Under the pieces are notes generated by a model. It worked only from the letters and a program-made list of their open reading frames with translations. It did no database searches and was not told the origin of the DNA. Positions 15,942 to 23,198 of a stretch of DNA of 64,000 bases are shown in pieces; the stretch's first letter is position 1; each line of letters begins with the position of its first letter. Source of the stretch: Candidatus Eisenbergiella stercoravium (GTDB taxonomy: Bacteria > Bacillota > Clostridia > Lachnospirales > Lachnospiraceae); assembly GCA_019113175.1 (NCBI GenBank), contig DXHY01000007.1:38248-102247 (forward strand), written 5' to 3'. The translations under genes were made by a program, and so were the position numbers.

Positions 15942-16162
15942 AAAGCCCGTCCGACACAATACTCTGATTCTGCAGAATGCGCAGGGGTACAGCCGAAGGC
16001 GGAGACACAATCCGCGAAGCGGGTTGTGAGATGTACCTCGAAGCAGGCTGCGGTGCAGGCATGCCTGCCGCCTCCTGATATTCTCTCCCGACGGCGACTC
16101 GCTGCCGGGCCGGTTCTGCCAGCAGCAACGCTGCTTTCCGGTTTCTCTGTCGAACGGGCTTT
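15942..16162 (-). ncRNA. Retron msr-msd noncoding RNA
   Basis: Read on the minus strand, AAAGCCCGTTCGACA (16162-16148) pairs with TGTCGGACGGGCTTT (15956-15942) over 15 bp with one G-U. This gives the a1/a2 closure typical of retrons. After a1 come two hairpins (16141-16110 with AGCAGC/GCTGCT, and 16109-16087), fitting msr. After a short linker come the palindrome GCAGGC/GCCTGC (16068-16055), a junction closed by GGTACA/TGTACC (16037-15986) holding CACAA/TTGTG and GCC/GGC stems, and ATTCTGCAGAAT (15978-15967), fitting msd. The RNA ends 33 bases before the RT start. The exact priming G and msd borders cannot be set by eye. Confidence 0.8.
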
Positions 16163-16200
16163 CTATATTCTATATTAAAGATACCATAAAACAGGGACGA
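16163..16200 (-). promoter_or_regulatory. Possible retron promoter
   Basis: Minus-strand sequence just before a1 is AT-rich with two TATAGA boxes; the one at 16174-16169 would start transcription at or near the a1 arm. The -35 region is poor. The placement fits, but the boxes are weak. Confidence 0.35.
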
Positions 16201-16220
16201 AAAAAACAGGTTCCGTCGCG

Positions 16221-17312
16221 TTATTCCGGAATCTTTTCATTTTTTCCTCCGAATTTTCTCATCAATTTCAGTTCTTCCTCATCATACGGAGTATAAAAAG
16301 TATCGAACAGGTCATGCTGCCAGCGGTTCAGCGGCAGTTCTCTGTGATTCCACAGCTCATCCCAGGGAAGAAAATGCTGAGATTTTCCTGCTACAAGTCC
16401 CCAGCTGTAGCTTCCGATCCCTTCTTCATAGTAAAAAGGAAGATTATCCTGAATAAAATTATCCTGCACCCGGTTCAGCCATTCTGTATTCATCATTGGC
16501 CTTCCTTCCTTTTTCAGCTGCGCCACGGTCCGTTTTACCCGTTCAAACTTTTCATATTGATGGAAGGTTATGATGTCCGACTCATCCAGCGCAAGGCGCT
16601 GAATGGGTTCCACATCCGCTTTTTCACTGATTCCATAATCCTCCGGATAGCTCCATACTCCGGCCGTAAGCGGCTGAATCGGATCCAGATCTCTGGCAAG
16701 GGAAAAGACCCGTTTGAGATAAGGAATACTCATATCATGCCGGTTGCTGTTGCCGGGTTCATTCCACAGATCCCATGCGTAGATCCTCTCATCCTTTCCG
16801 AAGCGTTTCAGAAGAGCTGTCAGATATTCCTCCTGAACACTTCTCCATTCCGGTTCATCCCAAAGGCACCAGCCCACCTTCTTCTGTTCGCCGGTAAAAG
16901 GATTATCCTTATGTCCTCCATGATGGCCGATATCATACTTCTGCCATCCATGAGATTTCTGAGGAGTAATCTCTGCGGGACGTCCAAATTCCACACAATC
17001 GTTAAAAATAACCGGCATCATTGTAATGCCTCTTTCCGCAAGCTCCTCCAGAAATCCCTCCATTCGGTCCAGGAACTTCTCCCGGTCGTAATACCAGACG
17101 GAAAAAGGAAGAAACATGCGCACTCCATTCAACCCGATCCCCTCCATCAGCTCAAATTCCCTGCGCACACTTTCGATCACTTCCGGATATGTGTCCTCCT
17201 GCCAAAGCTCAATCCCATGCAGAGTTATGGACGGGACATAGTTAATGCCCATCACCCAGGGACGCTTTTTGTACCATTCCCATGCCTGTTCCTCAGTCCA
17301 GCGTTCTCTCAT
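16221..17312 (-). CDS. Glycoside hydrolase, GH5-like TIM barrel
   Basis: This 363-residue protein with no signal peptide is probably cytosolic. The clan A pattern is clear: WDLWNEPGN with the acid/base glutamate near residue 200, and PMMNTEWLNR with the nucleophile glutamate near residue 285. It also has GVRMFLPFSVWYYDR and a late SYSWGLVAGKSQ strand with an active-site tryptophan. The family could be GH5 or a closely related group; the sugar is not evident. A GGAGGG site precedes the start. It is 92 bases downstream of ddh on the same strand, probably as a separate unit. Confidence 0.8.
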   Translation of the reverse strand: MRERWTEEQAWEWYKKRPWVMGINYVPSITLHGIELWQEDTYPEVIESVRREFELMEGIGLNGVRMFLPFSVWYYDREKFLDRMEGFLEELAERGITMMPVIFNDCVEFGRPAEITPQKSHGWQKYDIGHHGGHKDNPFTGEQKKVGWCLWDEPEWRSVQEEYLTALLKRFGKDERIYAWDLWNEPGNSNRHDMSIPYLKRVFSLARDLDPIQPLTAGVWSYPEDYGISEKADVEPIQRLALDESDIITFHQYEKFERVKRTVAQLKKEGRPMMNTEWLNRVQDNFIQDNLPFYYEEGIGSYSWGLVAGKSQHFLPWDELWNHRELPLNRWQHDLFDTFYTPYDEEELKLMRKFGGKNEKIPE

Positions 17313-17404
17313 TTCTTTTACCCTCCTTTTACCTGATATCCCTTCTTGCGGCGGCGTCAGTCTTTTCCGCCGCCGTTTTACCCCACTTTTTAATTGATCT
17401 CCTT

Positions 17405-18397
17405 TTACAGCATCGTCCTGCGCAGAGTCTCGCCGTCCATCGCACTCAGATAAGCGGGCGCGATATCAAATACGGTCTTACAGCCGCACTGGCCTTCCTT
17501 TGCCAGACGGTACGCGGCGCGGGCAAACGCGACGAGAACAGAAGAGGTGAAAGCCGGGTTGGAATCCAGCTTCAGGCTGTATTCGATCACGTTTCCGTAC
17601 TCCTCATTCCAGCCTGTCTTTCCGGTGCGGATCACAAATCCTCCGTGCGGGATGCCGCTGTGATCGCGCTTCATTTCCTCAGCGCTGATGAAGTGCACCG
17701 TGGTATCATACTCGTCAAAATAGTTGGGCATGGTCTTGATCTCTTCCTCGATTCTGGCAAGATCCGCGCCCTCCTCGGCCACCACAAAGCACTCTCTTGT
17801 ATGCTTTTCTCTGGTGGTCAGCTCCGGGTTCTCTCCCGCGCGCACTTTTCTAAGCGCATCTTCCACAGGGATGGTGTACTGTCTGGCATCTGCAACGCCC
17901 TTGATTCTTCTGACGGCATCGGAATGTCCCTGGCTGACGCCCTTGCCCCAGAAGGTATAGTCCTTACCGCAGGGAAGGATCGCGTTGGCATACAGACGGT
18001 TTAAGGAAAACATGCCGGGATCCCAGCCGCAGGAAATGATTCCCACCTTACCGTTCTTTTTCGCCGCTTCATCCACCGCCGCGAAATGCTCCGGAATCTT
18101 CGCATGGGTATCAAAGCTGTCGATCACATTGAAATACTGAACAAATTCCGGAGTCTGCACCGGAAGATCCGTAGCGCTTCCGCCACAGAGAATCATCACG
18201 TCGATTTCATCCTTCATTCCCGCCGCTTCTTCCACACGGCAGACCTTCACGCCTTCCGTCAAAATGGAAACCGTCGCGGGATCGCGTCTCGTGAACACTG
18301 CTGCAAGTTTCATGTCCGGATTCTGCTTAATGGCGCATTCCACGCCCTTTCCAAGGTTTCCGTAGCCCAGAATACCGATTCTGATCTGTTCGCTCAT
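17405..18397 (-). CDS. ddh: meso-diaminopimelate dehydrogenase
   Basis: This 330-residue NADPH enzyme converts tetrahydrodipicolinate to meso-diaminopimelate in one step for lysine and peptidoglycan. The N-terminal Rossmann motif is IGILGYGNLGKGVE. The substrate-site segments ISCGWDPGMFSLNRLYA, WGKGVSQGHSDAVRR and IPHGGFVIRTG match the family closely, and the length is standard. A clear promoter lies about 200 bases upstream. The leader between them contains a composite hairpin element and a GCCG hairpin next to the ribosome-binding site. It implies a meso-DAP cell wall. Confidence 0.96.
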   Translation of the reverse strand: MSEQIRIGILGYGNLGKGVECAIKQNPDMKLAAVFTRRDPATVSILTEGVKVCRVEEAAGMKDEIDVMILCGGSATDLPVQTPEFVQYFNVIDSFDTHAKIPEHFAAVDEAAKKNGKVGIISCGWDPGMFSLNRLYANAILPCGKDYTFWGKGVSQGHSDAVRRIKGVADARQYTIPVEDALRKVRAGENPELTTREKHTRECFVVAEEGADLARIEEEIKTMPNYFDEYDTTVHFISAEEMKRDHSGIPHGGFVIRTGKTGWNEEYGNVIEYSLKLDSNPAFTSSVLVAFARAAYRLAKEGQCGCKTVFDIAPAYLSAMDGETLRRTML

Positions 18398-18416
18398 TCT
18401 GAATTTCCTCCTGTTC

Positions 18417-18530
18417 TGCCGCCACAGACGGCAATCAAATTATGAAAGAACGGCGGCAGCCGTTCTTTAGCACGGACCTCTGGTTCGCGCCTGCCTTCTT
18501 TTGGCCCGGACACGGTTCGTGCCAGCCGCC
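18417..18530 (-). repeat. Composite hairpin element, copy 2 (ddh leader)
   Basis: A perfect 9-bp stem AAAGAACGG/CCGTTCTTT (18445-18468) is followed by two imperfect hairpins with GCACGGACC/GGTTCGCGC and GGCCCGGAC/GTTCGTGCC cores. Next to the ddh ribosome-binding site stands TGCCG/CGGCA (18417-18433). The arrangement matches copies at 12.55 and 39.04 kb. It lies within the predicted ddh transcript. Confidence 0.65.
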
Positions 18531-18597
18531 TTGTATGAAGCTGCCCTCATTCAGCGCCGTTTTCTGCAGCTCCAAGCGGTTTCATTTTTCGTGTTCC

Positions 18598-18626
18598 AGT
18601 ATATAACAAAACCGACAGGAAGCCAA
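18598..18626 (-). promoter_or_regulatory. Sigma-A promoter of ddh
   Basis: TTGGCT (18626-18621) and TATACT (18603-18598) are separated by 17 bases on the minus strand. The predicted start gives a leader of about 190 bases. Confidence 0.7.
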
Positions 18627-18819
18627 TCCCTATTTCCTGCCGACTGCCGTTTGATGAGAAAACTTTTTCCTTTAGGTTTCCCCTGTTCGGATCATTCAGG
18701 CTGTATACTGGAAAAAGCCGGAATTTTATGTCACAATAATCATCAGAACAGGGATTTTTAAGTCCGGTCGGATTGCAAAATTTGTGAAGGCACTTGCTGA
18801 GAAAGGGAAATGCATAATT

Positions 18820-19122
18820 ATGGAAATCAGAGAATATAGAACATACGGAGAAACGGACATTCTGAACCTTTACGCAAGCGTTGGGTGGACAGCTTATACC
18901 AGATCCCCCGAAGTATTACGCAAAGGATTTGAAAATTCGCTGCTGACACTGGCTGCGTACGAAGGAGAACGGCTTATCGGTATCATTCGGGCTGTAGGAG
19001 ATGGCCACACCGTTATTTTCATACAGGATCTGCTGGTGCTTCCGGAAAATGTCAGAAACCGGATGCGTCGGTTTTATAAAAACCTGATAAGCCTGCGAAA
19101 AGGGGCTGTCGCATCAATTTAG
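18820..19122 (+). pseudogene. Truncated GNAT acetyltransferase
   Basis: This 100-residue frame begins MEIREYRTYGETDIL and continues with WTAYTRSPEVL, AAYEGERLIGIIRAVGDG and IQDLLVLPENVRNRM, the usual order of a small GNAT enzyme. It stops in the middle of motif A, where the acetyl-CoA loop (Q/R-x-x-G-x-G) should come. The last ten residues are encoded by one arm of a 20-bp perfect inverted repeat. Normal relatives are about 135-140 residues, so roughly the last 40 are missing. It is unlikely to be active. The ribosome-binding site is weak. Confidence 0.7.
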
Positions 19123-19142
19123 TGCGACAGCCCCTTTTCGCA
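19094..19142. terminator. Bidirectional hairpin with 20-bp perfect stem
   Basis: TGCGAAAAGGGGCTGTCGCA is exactly complementary to 19123-19142 across a nine-base loop. CCCCTTTT lies inside each right arm as read, so it could terminate both the GNAT fragment and the GH4 gene. Its length and perfection are also compatible with a miniature element end. Confidence 0.65.
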
Positions 19143-19161
19143 TTTTATATATATTATATAC

Positions 19162-20553
19162 TCAGTTAAAATACATCCCCAGATACTTCTTCGTATTCTC
19201 CACCATCTCATCAAACAGCTTTCTGGCGTCGGGCATGGAAAGATTCATGTTGGGATCCATCTGGAAAGCACGGAACGCCTGCTCCAGATCCCGGTCAAGG
19301 GCCGCCTGAACAATCAGCTCCTGGATGCCGCTCACACGGGAAACGAGAGGATAAATGGAATCCGGCAGAGAGCCCGCAAAAACGGGGCGCACGCTGTCCG
19401 CAGAAAAATGTGCATTGGTCTCCACCACGGCTCCGAGAGGAAGGTTCGGAATCTGTCCCAGGTTGGGAACATTCACATTCGTCACCAGATCGCGGAGTCC
19501 GAGAATCGCCCGCATTTGCTGCACGCCTTCCTCTCCCGTCTGGTTGATAACTGGCGCTTCCTCACCGGTATAGAGACGCTCGCTTCTGGCGAGCCGCTTC
19601 TTCAGATCCTCTTTTCTCCAGGCTACGGTAGTCAGGCCGAAGCACCAGCTTTTCACGGTCTCCGGATCCTTCAGGTACCAGCTTCCCGGACAAAACTCTG
19701 CCAGATGCCGGTCTCCCGCTGCCGCAATTGCGCCGAAGCGACGGAACAGGTCCATCTTCACCCGCTCCCTGCTGGAAAAGGAGTTGTTCATCCAGTTATC
19801 GTCCGCCTTCTCTGAAAATCCCGTCTCTGCATATTTTTCACAGAACTTCGCATAAAGCGGGAACAGATCGATATTCCTGTATTTTGCCTCGGTGAGCCAG
19901 GTGAAGTGATTTACACCCACCACGTTTACGCGGATTTCCTCCCGCCCGGCGTCTTCGATTCCCAGCATGTCCTTTAACACCAGCGCCAGCAGCTTCTGGG
20001 TACCGAATACCTCATGGCAGCAGCCGAAGGCCCTGATCTTCGGGAAAACCCGGTACAGGGTCCGGACACAGACCGTCATCGGGTTTGTGTAGTTAATGAC
20101 CCAGGCTTTCGGACAGAAATCCCGGATCGCCGCTGCAATCTCTTCAAACATGGGGATGGTGCGCAGCGCACGGATCAGGCCGCCGGGGCCTGCCGTATCT
20201 CCCACCGACTGATAAATGCCGTATTTTTCCGGCGCATGTACATCGCTTTCCATCTCGTCAAAGGTCCCCGGCAGAATGGAGATCACTACGAAGTCCGCTC
20301 CTGTCAACGCTTCCTGCAGAGTATCTACCGCCTTATAATCCCACGCGGAACGACAGTCCGGCAGCTCCTTCATCCGGTTTCCGATGACCTCGTTCTTTGC
20401 CGCCGCCTCCCTGTCAATATCGTACAGCGCGACGGTTCCATTCATATCATCCACCGCCGCCAGATCGCTCATCAGGCCCCAGGCCCAGCCTCTGGAGCCT
20501 CCGCCGATATAGGCAATTTTCACATCCTCCACCCGATTTCCCACGTATCTCAT
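19162..20553 (-). CDS. GH4 family alpha-glycosidase (NAD- and metal-dependent)
   Basis: This 463-residue protein has the GH4 Rossmann start IAYIGGGSRGWAWGL, GADFVVISILPGTFDEM, the metal-site region NYTNPMTVCVRTL and the CCHEV cysteine-histidine motif. GH4 enzymes cleave glycosides by a redox mechanism using NAD and Mn2+. The GIYQSVGDTAGPGG and CHEV features point to the LplD/galacturonidase-like or alpha-galactosidase side rather than 6-phospho-glycosidases, which is uncertain. A GCCGCC hairpin is located just upstream of the ribosome-binding site. The divergent AraC gene is a likely regulator. Confidence 0.9.
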   Translation of the reverse strand: MRYVGNRVEDVKIAYIGGGSRGWAWGLMSDLAAVDDMNGTVALYDIDREAAAKNEVIGNRMKELPDCRSAWDYKAVDTLQEALTGADFVVISILPGTFDEMESDVHAPEKYGIYQSVGDTAGPGGLIRALRTIPMFEEIAAAIRDFCPKAWVINYTNPMTVCVRTLYRVFPKIRAFGCCHEVFGTQKLLALVLKDMLGIEDAGREEIRVNVVGVNHFTWLTEAKYRNIDLFPLYAKFCEKYAETGFSEKADDNWMNNSFSSRERVKMDLFRRFGAIAAAGDRHLAEFCPGSWYLKDPETVKSWCFGLTTVAWRKEDLKKRLARSERLYTGEEAPVINQTGEEGVQQMRAILGLRDLVTNVNVPNLGQIPNLPLGAVVETNAHFSADSVRPVFAGSLPDSIYPLVSRVSGIQELIVQAALDRDLEQAFRAFQMDPNMNLSMPDARKLFDEMVENTKKYLGMYFN

Positions 20554-20568
20554 TTCCTCTTCCTTTCC

Positions 20569-20583
20569 GCCGCCGCAGGCGGC
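20569..20583 (-). repeat. GCCGCC hairpin adjoining the GH4 ribosome-binding site
   Basis: GCCGCC and GGCGGC form a 6-bp stem with a GCA loop, six bases upstream of the AGGAAGAGGA site. The same AATGCCGCC..GGCGGC plus purine-rich site is present at 18417, 33424, 35895 and 39008. Confidence 0.55.
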
Positions 20584-20698
20584 ATTTTAATCAACGCTCC
20601 CTGATTCCGTTTTCTCCGGTTTTCGTTTTCATCGTATCATGCAATATATGAATTTAACAGTCAAAATCCTGCTTTTTTATGCGATAATCATTTATATA

Positions 20699-20727
20699 TT
20701 GCTCTCTTCATTTTTCTCTGTTATACT
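20699..20727 (+). promoter_or_regulatory. Promoter of the AraC regulator
   Basis: TTGCTC and TATACT are spaced by 17 bases, ending 57 bases before the start codon. On the opposite strand TTGACT (20664-20659) with a weaker CATGAT box 17 bases on may serve the GH4 gene. Confidence 0.55.
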
Positions 20728-20784
20728 CACTGCAAAAGAGGCCATCATTTTTCAGTCCGGAGAAGAGAAAGGGAAAACGGGAAA

Positions 20785-21636
20785 ATGAAACATACAGAAT
20801 ATGTCCCCTATGCCGGGTTTGGTGTGGAATATGTCCGCAATCCGCAGAAAATGAATATGAAAATGCAGCATTACCACGATTCCTATGAGCTGTATCTGCA
20901 GACTGCCGGAGAGCGTACCCTTCTGCTGAACGATCTGCGTTATACGCTCCGCCCCGGCGATCTGTATTTTCTGAAGCCGTTTGAGCTGCATTATACAAAA
21001 AGCTATGAATCTTCTTATTATGAGCGCTATCTCATGAATATCCCCGCTTCCTGCCTGTCTCCGATTCTGACGGAAAGCGAAGCGGCTGCCCTGTTTGGAT
21101 CGCTGGATTCCTGTGTTCTGCATCTGGATGAAAAACAAACGGCTGAGATTCTGGACTGTTTTCGAAAAGCGGAATACTATGAACACAGAAAGGGCTTTCT
21201 CACAGAAAAGCTGCTCTGCTCCACCGTACTCCAAACGCTTGTTTTTATCTCCGAGCTGTTAAAACAGGAAGAAATCTCGGAGGGACTTTCTGCTGAGCGC
21301 ATTCCGGAGGAAATCGTTTCCGCCATCCGTTATATCAACCGTCATTACAGCGAGTTCGTCAGTCTGGAACAGGCCGCCGAACGCGTTCACATGAGCCGGT
21401 ATCATTTCTGCCGCATTTTTCACAGCGCCACCGGAGCGACCTTTCTGGAATACCTGTACAACGTCCGTCTGGCAAAAGCGCACCAGCTTCTTCTCGGGAG
21501 CGATCTGAGCCTGAGTGAAATAGCCGCCCGCTGCGGTTTCTCTTCCACATCGCATCTGACCCGGATTTTCAAAAATGCCTATGGTATGCCTCCCAGGGAA
21601 TTCAGAAAAAGAGCGGGCACCCTTTCCGGAGCCTGA
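20785..21636 (+). CDS. AraC family transcriptional regulator
   Basis: This 283-residue regulator has an N-terminal cupin-like sugar-sensing half (HYHDSYELYLQTAGERTLLL, LRPGDLYFLKPFELH). The C-terminal pair of helix-turn-helix motifs is VSLEQAAERVHMSRYHFCRIF and LSLSEIAARCGFSSTSHLTRIFK. It is divergent from the GH4 gene with shared upstream DNA, so control of that gene by a sugar is likely. The start has GAGAAAGGGA about 12 bases upstream. The ligand is unknown. Confidence 0.93.
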   Translation: MKHTEYVPYAGFGVEYVRNPQKMNMKMQHYHDSYELYLQTAGERTLLLNDLRYTLRPGDLYFLKPFELHYTKSYESSYYERYLMNIPASCLSPILTESEAAALFGSLDSCVLHLDEKQTAEILDCFRKAEYYEHRKGFLTEKLLCSTVLQTLVFISELLKQEEISEGLSAERIPEEIVSAIRYINRHYSEFVSLEQAAERVHMSRYHFCRIFHSATGATFLEYLYNVRLAKAHQLLLGSDLSLSEIAARCGFSSTSHLTRIFKNAYGMPPREFRKRAGTLSGA

Positions 21637-21655
21637 AAGGCCGATGTTTTCTGTC

Positions 21656-22681
21656 TCAGCCCTTCTCTGCGTATTTCACCGTTTTATAAACGGTCACTCC
21701 CATCTCAATCAAGATACAGGCCCAGATCACCAGCAGCACAATGGTTTCCAGCCTGCCGGTTCCATACAGGATCAGCAGATCTCCTTTCGTACCCTGCCAG
21801 CCGAACTCCTGCCTCAGCTCCTCTACAAAAGAAGGGTTGAAAAAAGGAAGCGCCTTCAGCATAATCCAGGCAAATACCGCCTGAACCGCCCCGCTGACCA
21901 GACAGACGATCAGAACCGTCTGGCAGTAACGCCCGCAGACCAGCCGCACCACATCATCCGCAAATCCCGCCGCAAGAGCGATCAGAAGGACCGGCAGAAT
22001 GATGTTCCACCGTTCCAGATTAACAATGGGAATGGTGCGGATGAATGTGCCGTTCTCAAAAACATAGGCTCCAAACAGCCACGGTGCAAAAATCATCAGT
22101 CCCGCAAGCAGTGCCTCAAAAACCAGATTCACCGCTTCATCCGATCGTTTTATCACCGCTTTGGAATCCGGTATCGGCGGAAGCAGCGCAGGAATCCAGT
22201 TTCTTCGTTCCATGCCGTATTTTTCCGATGTCCCGAATTCCTTCCTGAAATCTATCCGGATTTTCCTTCTTTCCAGAATCATGAACAGGATCGTCACCGC
22301 CCCCACCGCGCTGACAGCCCCCATCACCGCACTGGAAACGACCTCCGTCAGGATCCGCATTCCATCCCCCTGAAGCAGACCCTGCACCACTCCGGAGATG
22401 ACCACAGAAAGCGCCACTGCAGCCAGCACGATTTTCAATAGCCATCTGTAATCCTCAGAATATTCCGGCCCGATCACCCAGGCCGGCTCCTCCCGGTACT
22501 TTCCTGCAAAAACCGCCGGATCCCCAAGCTCCTTCAGCGCTTCCTCCATTCCCTTCTGCTCCGCCATGTCCGTAATCAGCTCCTCCAGCTCCCTTGCGGT
22601 CTCTTCCCGCTGGTCCTTCGCAAGCCTCCTTACCACCTGGTAAATATATCGCTGCATCAGCTCTCTGTCCGCTTCCGTCAT
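21656..22681 (-). CDS. HAAS/DUF1700-like domain membrane protein
   Basis: This 341-residue protein has an N-terminal helical domain of about 75 residues (YIYQVVRRLAKDQREETARELEELI then ALKELGDPAVFAGKYR), typical of HAAS or DUF1700 domains paired with PadR regulators. Six to eight transmembrane helices follow. Such proteins are thought to act as membrane-bound partners or anti-regulators of PadR circuits. It follows padR with a four-base gap, so both are on one message. The PadR gene carries a frameshift in the sequence given. No catalytic motif is seen. Confidence 0.8.
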   Translation of the reverse strand: MTEADRELMQRYIYQVVRRLAKDQREETARELEELITDMAEQKGMEEALKELGDPAVFAGKYREEPAWVIGPEYSEDYRWLLKIVLAAVALSVVISGVVQGLLQGDGMRILTEVVSSAVMGAVSAVGAVTILFMILERRKIRIDFRKEFGTSEKYGMERRNWIPALLPPIPDSKAVIKRSDEAVNLVFEALLAGLMIFAPWLFGAYVFENGTFIRTIPIVNLERWNIILPVLLIALAAGFADDVVRLVCGRYCQTVLIVCLVSGAVQAVFAWIMLKALPFFNPSFVEELRQEFGWQGTKGDLLILYGTGRLETIVLLVIWACILIEMGVTVYKTVKYAEKG

Positions 22682-22685
22682 ATCC

Positions 22686-23023
22686 TCACTCCTCCCGCAG
22701 CAGCCCGTTCATGGTTTCGGAAACCGCAGACCACTGCTTCTTCATTTCTTCATACATAAAATCTCCAAGTACCGTACGGCGATAGTATTTTCTCGGCTTC
22801 GCCTCCTGCGTATCCCACTCGCTCTTCAGCAGCCCCTGCTTCTCCAGCCTCCGCAGAAGCGGATACAGGGTGTTCGCCTCGATTTCCACGCCCTTCTCCT
22901 CCAGGCTCTGCACTAGTGCATATCCATACTTTGGCTCCTTCATCTGGCTCAGTACGCTGAGAATCAGCGTTCCCCTTCGCAGTTCCTGTCTGAGATTTTC
23001 AGCAGATCTTTTTCTTCACCCAC
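22686..23023 (-). pseudogene. PadR family regulator with a one-base frameshift
   Basis: From GTG at 23023, preceded by CAGGAGGT, the frame reads MGEEKDLLK and then leaves the correct frame at an A4 run (22996-22999). The next frame continues NLRQELRRGTLILSVLSQM, KYGYALVQSLEEKG and TLYPLLRRLEKQGLL to the end. The total of 338 bases is one short of a multiple of three. Adding one A restores a normal PadR of about 112 residues. This could be a true recent mutation, a slippage site or a sequencing error. The internal ATG at 22943 would lack the first helix. Confidence 0.75.
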
Positions 23024-23045
23024 GTCAGTTGTACCTCCTGGATTT

Positions 23046-23075
23046 ATTATAATGTGCGATACACAGTATAGTCAA
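23046..23075 (-). promoter_or_regulatory. PadR-HAAS promoter with palindromic operator
   Basis: TTGACT (23075-23070) and TATAAT (23051-23046) are 18 bases apart. The spacer and the boxes form the inverted repeat TATA-TGTG-CACA-TATA (23048-23070), a likely site for autorepression by PadR. Confidence 0.7.
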
Positions 23076-23093
23076 CATAAAAATATTTTACTA

Positions 23094-23119
23094 TAAAAAA
23101 CAGCGGCTTAACCACCGCT
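23094..23119 (-). terminator. Terminator of the ABC transporter gene 23199-24998
   Basis: On the minus strand AAGCGG and CCGCT pair around an eight-base loop and run into TTTTTT. A second perfect hairpin, AGGTCTGCGCA/TGCGCAGACCT (23152-23178), lies between it and the stop codon. Confidence 0.6.
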
Positions 23120-23198
23120 TATATCGTCTGTTGTTCCCGTTCCTTACGGTAAGGTCTGCGCAGTAAATGCGCAGACCTGCCCGAACGGTTAAGTGTTC

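Noticed and set aside
15861..16178. Plus-strand frame of 105 codons across the retron RNA
   Set aside because: The DNA is full of perfect stems and matches msr-msd organisation; the frame has no ribosome-binding site.
19094..19142. Insertion sequence end
   Set aside because: Only one hairpin with no transposase or second end nearby; terminator function is simpler, though a miniature element stays possible.
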